From positions 1-9,012 of the forward strand of contig CACZPG010000286.1 of NCBI GenBank assembly GCA_902782965.1: 9,012 nucleotides of DNA, given 5' to 3'. The stretch is from an uncultured Lachnospiraceae bacterium. GTDB taxonomy: Bacteria > Bacillota > Clostridia > Lachnospirales > Lachnospiraceae. Of this stretch, positions 6,028 to 9,012 are shown piece after piece (position 1 is the first letter of the stretch; the number at the start of each line of letters is the position of its first letter). The translations under genes and the position numbers were made by a program. The notes under the pieces are model-generated. The model had not been told where the DNA came from, did not search any database, and saw nothing but the letters and a program-made list of their open reading frames with translations.

Positions 6028-7905
6028 ATGAAGAAAAAACACAAGATTTTAATTATTTTATGTATTGAAATTCTGATTCTTTTAACGCTCCATATTATTT
6101 TCAAGGTTAAACATCCGGGAACAACTCTTAATAATGAGCTTGAGGCAGTTATCACAGGAGATGATTCCGTAATAGTAGAGAATCCCGGAAAGAAAAAGAG
6201 TAAGAGTAAGAAAAAAGAAGATTCGGATGAGGTTGGTATCTCAGGAAAGATAGGTTCTCTGGATGAAGCACAGTCCGCTGAGGAAGGTGGAAACCCGGAG
6301 GAGGCTCAAACGGAGGAAATCAGTACAGTTACTGATGCCGGATCTCTGGATCCCGATGTTGAAGAAATTGAATTCAAGGCTCATGCAGTCAGTTCAACGG
6401 AACCTACTAATCTGCTTCTTTCAACAGATATAATCGTGGATGATGTTCCTCTTGAGAATAAGGATGATTATGCATCTAAGAGTCTTGGGGATATATCCTT
6501 CGATCTTGGTTATAAATATACAGATCAGGAAGGTGTATTTACCTTCAGAGGTAATAATTTCCGTGATAATCCTACTTATGGAAGATCTACCTTTACCAAG
6601 GGTGGAATGACCACGGAATGGAGTGTTAATTCCGGTTCCCTTACCTATGGTGATGCAACCTGGAGCGGAAGCGGATGGACCGGTCAGCCTCTTCTCAGAA
6701 GATGGTCAAGAGAAACCAAGGCTCACATGAATATGTATGACTGGGCTAAGGAAGATGATTCTCTGGTTGAAGTTATATATGCCTGCATGGATGGATATAT
6801 ATATTTCCTTGATATGAAGACAGGTGAGAAGACACGTGATTCATTATGGCTTGGTTTCACATTTAAGGGAGCTGGTGCTCTGGATCCAAGAGGCTATCCG
6901 ATTATGTACGTAGGTGCAGGATATGATAGTGCTCAGGGAACGGCAAGATCCTTTATCATCAATCTGCTTGACTGCAGCGTAATGTATACCTTCGGAAATA
7001 ATGATCCATACTCCCTCAGAGGAAACCTCAGCTACTTCGATTCTTCGGCAGTAGTAGATGTGGATACAGACACTCTCATTTATCCGGGTGAGAATGGTAT
7101 TCTATACCTGATACATCTGGGAACTAAGTATGATGAGAAGAATGGTACTCTCAGCATGGATCTGGATAAGATGGTCAGATGGAGATACAGTACCAAGAGA
7201 AATTCTCAGGGAAGCTACTGGCTGGGAATGGAAACCAGTGCGGCAATTTATAAGAATTATCTGTTTGTAGCTGATAACGGAGCTAATCTGTTCTGTATTG
7301 ATCTGAATACCCTTAAGACAGTATGGGTTCAGGATATTCTGGATGATTCCAACTCGACACCTGTCCTTTCTATGGAGGACGGAGAGCTGTACATTTATGT
7401 CAGTACCTCTTTCCATCTGGGTTGGAGAAGCAGTACAACTGCTACCATACCGATTTGGAAGATTAAAGCTGAGACCGGAGAGATAGTATGGCAGACAGAG
7501 TATGAATGTAATACCATCGCTCATGTATCCGGTGGTGTTCAGTCAACGATTGCTGTCGGTAAAGCTGATCTTAAGGATAATATATACGTAACTGTTGCCA
7601 TGAGTCATGGTACCGGTGGTGGTGACATTGTAGCCCTCAGCAAGAAGGACGGAAGCAAGGTATGGGAGAATCAGATAGCTTATACCTGGTCATCTCCTGT
7701 ATGTGTGTATAATCAGAAGGGTGAAGGTGAAGTAATCTACGGAGGAAGCGACGGAGTGCTTCGCTGTCTGGATGGACATAGCGGTGAAGAGAAGAGCTAT
7801 GTTACAATTTCCGACGGTACTATTGAAGCATCACCTGCAGTATTTGAGGATTACCTTATTATAGGAACCAGAGCCGGTAAAATCTGGGGAGTTCATCTGG
7901 ACTAG
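6028..7905 (+). CDS. Membrane-anchored PQQ-type beta-propeller repeat protein
   Basis: This 625-residue protein starts with a short basic stretch and one hydrophobic helix (about 7-25). No lipobox Cys follows, so it is probably an uncleaved N-terminal anchor that places the rest outside the membrane. Residues about 51-115 are a charged, low-complexity Lys/Ser then Glu-rich linker. The folded part runs from about 160 and contains blade-like repeats of the type 'vYxGsxDGxlyclDxxTGekvW': VIYACMDGYIYFLDMKTGEK (249-268), LFVADNGANLFCIDLNTLKTVW (412-433), IVALSKKDGSKVW (534-546), VIYGGSDGVLRCLDGHSGE (569-587) and LIIGTRAGKIWGV (610-622). A conserved-looking FTFRGNNFRDNPTYG (171-185) opens the propeller. 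Such domains often serve as scaffolds or binding platforms (BamB-like) and do not by themselves imply PQQ or dehydrogenase activity. An AGAAGG site overlaps the preceding stop, and the gap is only 12 bases, so it is tied to the polymer operon. Precise role unknown. Confidence 0.83.
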   Translation: MKKKHKILIILCIEILILLTLHIIFKVKHPGTTLNNELEAVITGDDSVIVENPGKKKSKSKKKEDSDEVGISGKIGSLDEAQSAEEGGNPEEAQTEEISTVTDAGSLDPDVEEIEFKAHAVSSTEPTNLLLSTDIIVDDVPLENKDDYASKSLGDISFDLGYKYTDQEGVFTFRGNNFRDNPTYGRSTFTKGGMTTEWSVNSGSLTYGDATWSGSGWTGQPLLRRWSRETKAHMNMYDWAKEDDSLVEVIYACMDGYIYFLDMKTGEKTRDSLWLGFTFKGAGALDPRGYPIMYVGAGYDSAQGTARSFIINLLDCSVMYTFGNNDPYSLRGNLSYFDSSAVVDVDTDTLIYPGENGILYLIHLGTKYDEKNGTLSMDLDKMVRWRYSTKRNSQGSYWLGMETSAAIYKNYLFVADNGANLFCIDLNTLKTVWVQDILDDSNSTPVLSMEDGELYIYVSTSFHLGWRSSTTATIPIWKIKAETGEIVWQTEYECNTIAHVSGGVQSTIAVGKADLKDNIYVTVAMSHGTGGGDIVALSKKDGSKVWENQIAYTWSSPVCVYNQKGEGEVIYGGSDGVLRCLDGHSGEEKSYVTISDGTIEASPAVFEDYLIIGTRAGKIWGVHLD

Positions 7906-7999
7906 TGTAATAGCTTACAAGTCCACTGGTATCACGAGATACTTATTAATACCCGGTTATATAGTAAAGAAATATTGAGGATATAGAAAGGATAAGAAA

Positions 8000-8380
8000 A
8001 TGGCTGAAGAAATTAACAATGCCGGAAATGCAGATTTAGAAAATATAACGACTAAGGTTATGGATGAGAAGCCTGAAGAGAAGACCGAAGATAAGAAGTA
8101 CGGTGGTGTTCCGCAGAAACCGGATGCCTCAACTCTTCCGGTGGATGAAGACGGTATCAGACAGTATGTAAATAAGGATATGCTGATAGGTGATATTATT
8201 ACCTGGTATCCCGATGCTGCACTCGTTCTTATGAAATGTGGAATGCACTGTGTATCCTGTGGTGTTTCACAGTTTGAGTCCCTGGATCAGGCCTGTGCAG
8301 TGCATGGACTCTATACAGATGATGTAGCTAAGGTAGTTAATGATTATCTTACTCAGACAATCGGTACAGAGGAAGAGTAA
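8000..8380 (+). CDS. DUF1858 redox-disulfide domain protein
   Basis: This 126-residue protein has a charged, probably disordered N-terminus (about 1-48, rich in Glu/Lys/Asp) followed by a DUF1858 domain. The domain shows the typical opening DMLIGDIITWYPDAALVLMKCGMHC and the motif C80-GMH-C84-VS-C87, then SLDQACAVHG (94-103, with C99) and the closing helix VVNDYLTQ. The family is known as a 'hybrid cluster protein-associated redox disulfide domain' and is also found at the N-terminus of ScdA/RIC iron-sulfur repair proteins; single-domain versions are common in anaerobes. A role in thiol/disulfide, nitrosative-stress or metal chemistry is likely but undefined. It is 94 bases after the propeller gene and may be read from its own promoter, which I could not locate. 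A GAAAGGATAAGAAA site precedes the ATG. Confidence 0.87.
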   Translation: MAEEINNAGNADLENITTKVMDEKPEEKTEDKKYGGVPQKPDASTLPVDEDGIRQYVNKDMLIGDIITWYPDAALVLMKCGMHCVSCGVSQFESLDQACAVHGLYTDDVAKVVNDYLTQTIGTEEE

Positions 8381-8424
8381 TCCATAAAGAACAGAGGGTT
8401 CAAATTACGGAATGTACAAATGAC

Positions 8425-8440
8425 GTAAGGGATTCCCGAA
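8425..8440 (+). repeat. Direct repeat copy 1 upstream of ileS
   Basis: GTAAGGGATTCCCGAA occurs here and again, identically, 25 bases downstream. It contains the near-palindrome GGGA-T-TCCC. It lies in the intergenic region between the DUF1858 gene and ileS, upstream of the ileS promoter, which fits a regulator-binding site or a dispersed genomic repeat. Confidence 0.7.
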
Positions 8441-8449
8441 GCATGTATT

Positions 8450-8465
8450 GTAAGGGATTCCCGAA
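8450..8465 (+). repeat. Direct repeat copy 2 upstream of ileS
   Basis: This is an identical 16-base second copy of the repeat at 8425. With the next two bases it forms the inverted repeat GATTC-CC-GAATC (8456-8467); copy 1 has one mismatch to this symmetry (GAAGC). It ends 12 bases before the -35 box of the ileS promoter, a usual place for an activator or repressor site. Confidence 0.7.
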
Positions 8466-8477
8466 TCGTGGATTATT

Positions 8478-8507
8478 TTGACAGTATATACTTATAAATG
8501 GTATACT
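8478..8507 (+). promoter_or_regulatory. Sigma-A-type promoter of ileS
   Basis: A perfect -35 box TTGACA (8478-8483) is followed after 18 bases by TATACT (8502-8507), five of six matches to the -10 consensus. Transcription would begin near 8514, giving a leader of about 100 nt before the ileS ATG. The spacer begins with a perfect 10-base palindrome, AGTATATACT (8483-8492), overlapping the last base of the -35 box, which could be an operator. It is the only convincing housekeeping promoter I found in the window. Confidence 0.75.
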
Positions 8508-8512
8508 ATACA

Positions 8513-8580
8513 AGTGCGTTTATTGGTGAAATGCACTGTTTTAGCAGTATTAACGAAAATACAGGTGAATACACCTGCTG
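8513..8580 (+). promoter_or_regulatory. ileS 5' leader with alternative hairpins, no T-box seen
   Basis: The predicted leader opens with AGTGCG (8513-8518) able to pair with TGCACT (8532-8537, one G-U), and later has a perfect 6-bp hairpin CAGGTG-AATA-CACCTG (8562-8577). Alternative pairings compete with both: ACTG (8535-8538) with CAGT (8545-8548), and AGCAG (8543-8547) with CTGCT (8575-8579). I find neither the conserved T-box sequence (AGGGTGGNACCGCG) nor a terminator with a U-run, and the leader is short for a T-box. A regulatory role is therefore only suggested. Confidence 0.35.
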
Positions 8581-8614
8581 ATAAACACTATTAAATTCGA
8601 AAGGATAGAAAGTC

Positions 8615-9012
8615 ATGTACAATAAGGTTTCGACAAAGCTTGACTTTGCCAGCAATGAAGCTGAAGTGCTGAAATTCTGGAATGAAGAGAAAGTCTTTGA
8701 GAAGAGTATCGATGAAAAGAAGGACCTCCCCACTTATACATTTTATGATGGTCCTCCAACTGCTAATGGTAAGCCACACATAGGCCATGTGCTTACGCGT
8801 GTTATCAAGGATATGATTCCACGTTATCAGACCATGAAGGGTCACAAGATCATTCGTAAGGCCGGATGGGATACTCATGGACTCCCTGTTGAGCTTGAGG
8901 TCGAAAAAGAAATAGGAATCGACGGCAAGGAGCAGATTGAAGAGTACGGTATCGAGCCGTTCATCGGAAAATGTAAGGAATCCGTTTGGAAATATAAAGG
9001 TATGTGGGAGAA
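8615..9012 (+). CDS. ileS: Isoleucyl-tRNA synthetase, 5' part (type 2-like)
   Basis: IleRS charges tRNA(Ile) with isoleucine in the cytoplasm. The first 132 codons are present and the gene runs off the window; the full protein is normally over 1,000 residues. The class I signature HIGH is at residues 55-58 inside YDGPPTANGKPHIGH (44-58), and GWDTHGLPVE is at 84-93. The N-terminus is short (KLDFASNEAEVLKFWNEEKVFEKS) and lacks the longer leader seen in E. coli/S. aureus type 1 IleRS; together with LEVEKEIGIDGKEQIEEYG this resembles the clostridial, eukaryote-like type 2 group. The start ATG has GAAAGGAT about 9 bases upstream and a strong promoter about 110 bases before it. The identity is certain; the type 2 placement is by recognition. 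Confidence 0.96.
   Translation, partial: MYNKVSTKLDFASNEAEVLKFWNEEKVFEKSIDEKKDLPTYTFYDGPPTANGKPHIGHVLTRVIKDMIPRYQTMKGHKIIRKAGWDTHGLPVELEVEKEIGIDGKEQIEEYGIEPFIGKCKESVWKYKGMWE

Noticed and set aside
6028..7905. PQQ-dependent dehydrogenase
   Set aside because: The repeats are of the general PQQ-like propeller type, but I see no dehydrogenase-specific motifs and the protein is anchored by a single N-terminal helix; a scaffold or binding role is safer.
7901..7942. Hairpins after the beta-propeller gene: ACTAGTG with CACTGGT, and GTATC-ACGA-GATAC, as a terminator
   Set aside because: The two structures overlap, the first includes the stop codon and has a large uneven loop, and neither is followed by a U-run. 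Termination here is not supported.
8405..8428. TTACG...CGTAA stem with an inner TGTACA after the DUF1858 gene, as a terminator
   Set aside because: It has only five pairs around a 14-base loop, with no U-run; it is likely chance.
8381..8614. T-box riboswitch in front of ileS
   Set aside because: The conserved AGGGTGGNACCGCG-type sequence and a terminator with a U-run are absent, and the predicted transcript leader is only about 100 nt.

Overview
The window looks like a chromosomal segment from an anaerobic Firmicute of the class Clostridia. Lachnospiraceae of the Butyrivibrio/Pseudobutyrivibrio type is my best guess. This rests on the moderately AT-rich codon use, the purine-rich Shine-Dalgarno sites, the clostridial form of IleRS and GatB, and the DUF1858 redox protein. 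The assignment is from recognition, not from a search. All nine genes lie on the + strand and I see no credible minus-strand gene. I found no rRNA, tRNA, CRISPR array, insertion sequence or phage gene.

Layout: (1) 1-784 is the 3' part of gatB (Asp/Glu-tRNA amidotransferase subunit B). (2) 869-7905 is a tight run of six genes: rmlB/rfbB (dTDP-glucose 4,6-dehydratase), a family 2 glycosyltransferase of the polyprenyl-phosphate-glucose synthase type, a two-domain CDP-glycerol glycerophosphotransferase (TagF/TagB family), tagD (glycerol-3-phosphate cytidylyltransferase), a divergent glycerophosphodiester phosphodiesterase-like enzyme, and a membrane-anchored PQQ-type beta-propeller. Gaps inside this run are 12 to about 60 bases, so it is probably one operon. 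(3) 8000-8380 is a small DUF1858 cysteine-motif protein. (4) 8381-8614 is a regulatory intergenic region with two 16-base direct repeats, a strong sigma-A type promoter and a leader of about 100 nt with hairpins. (5) 8615 to the window end is the 5' part of ileS.

How the genes may work together: TagD makes CDP-glycerol, and the TagF-like enzyme next to it would transfer glycerol phosphate to a lipid-linked or glycan acceptor. RmlB supplies dTDP-4-keto-6-deoxyglucose, the precursor of rhamnose and other deoxysugars. The GT2 enzyme probably loads a sugar on a polyprenyl phosphate. The GDPD-like enzyme has the fold expected for cutting glycerophosphodiesters, the bond type found in such a polymer. 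The beta-propeller would sit outside the membrane. The cluster therefore reads as a surface glycerol-phosphate-containing glycopolymer module, with housekeeping genes on both sides. Polymer flippase/ABC exporter, rmlA/C/D and a dedicated lipid-linked primer glycosyltransferase are not in the window.

The most noteworthy points are: the TagF-like protein carries what looks like only the N-terminal half of a GT4 glycosyltransferase; the GDPD-like enzyme lacks the usual HR arginine; a 12-base palindrome lies directly before the TagF-like start; and the ileS control region has paired repeats and no visible T-box. IleRS itself looks like the eukaryote-like (type 2) form.
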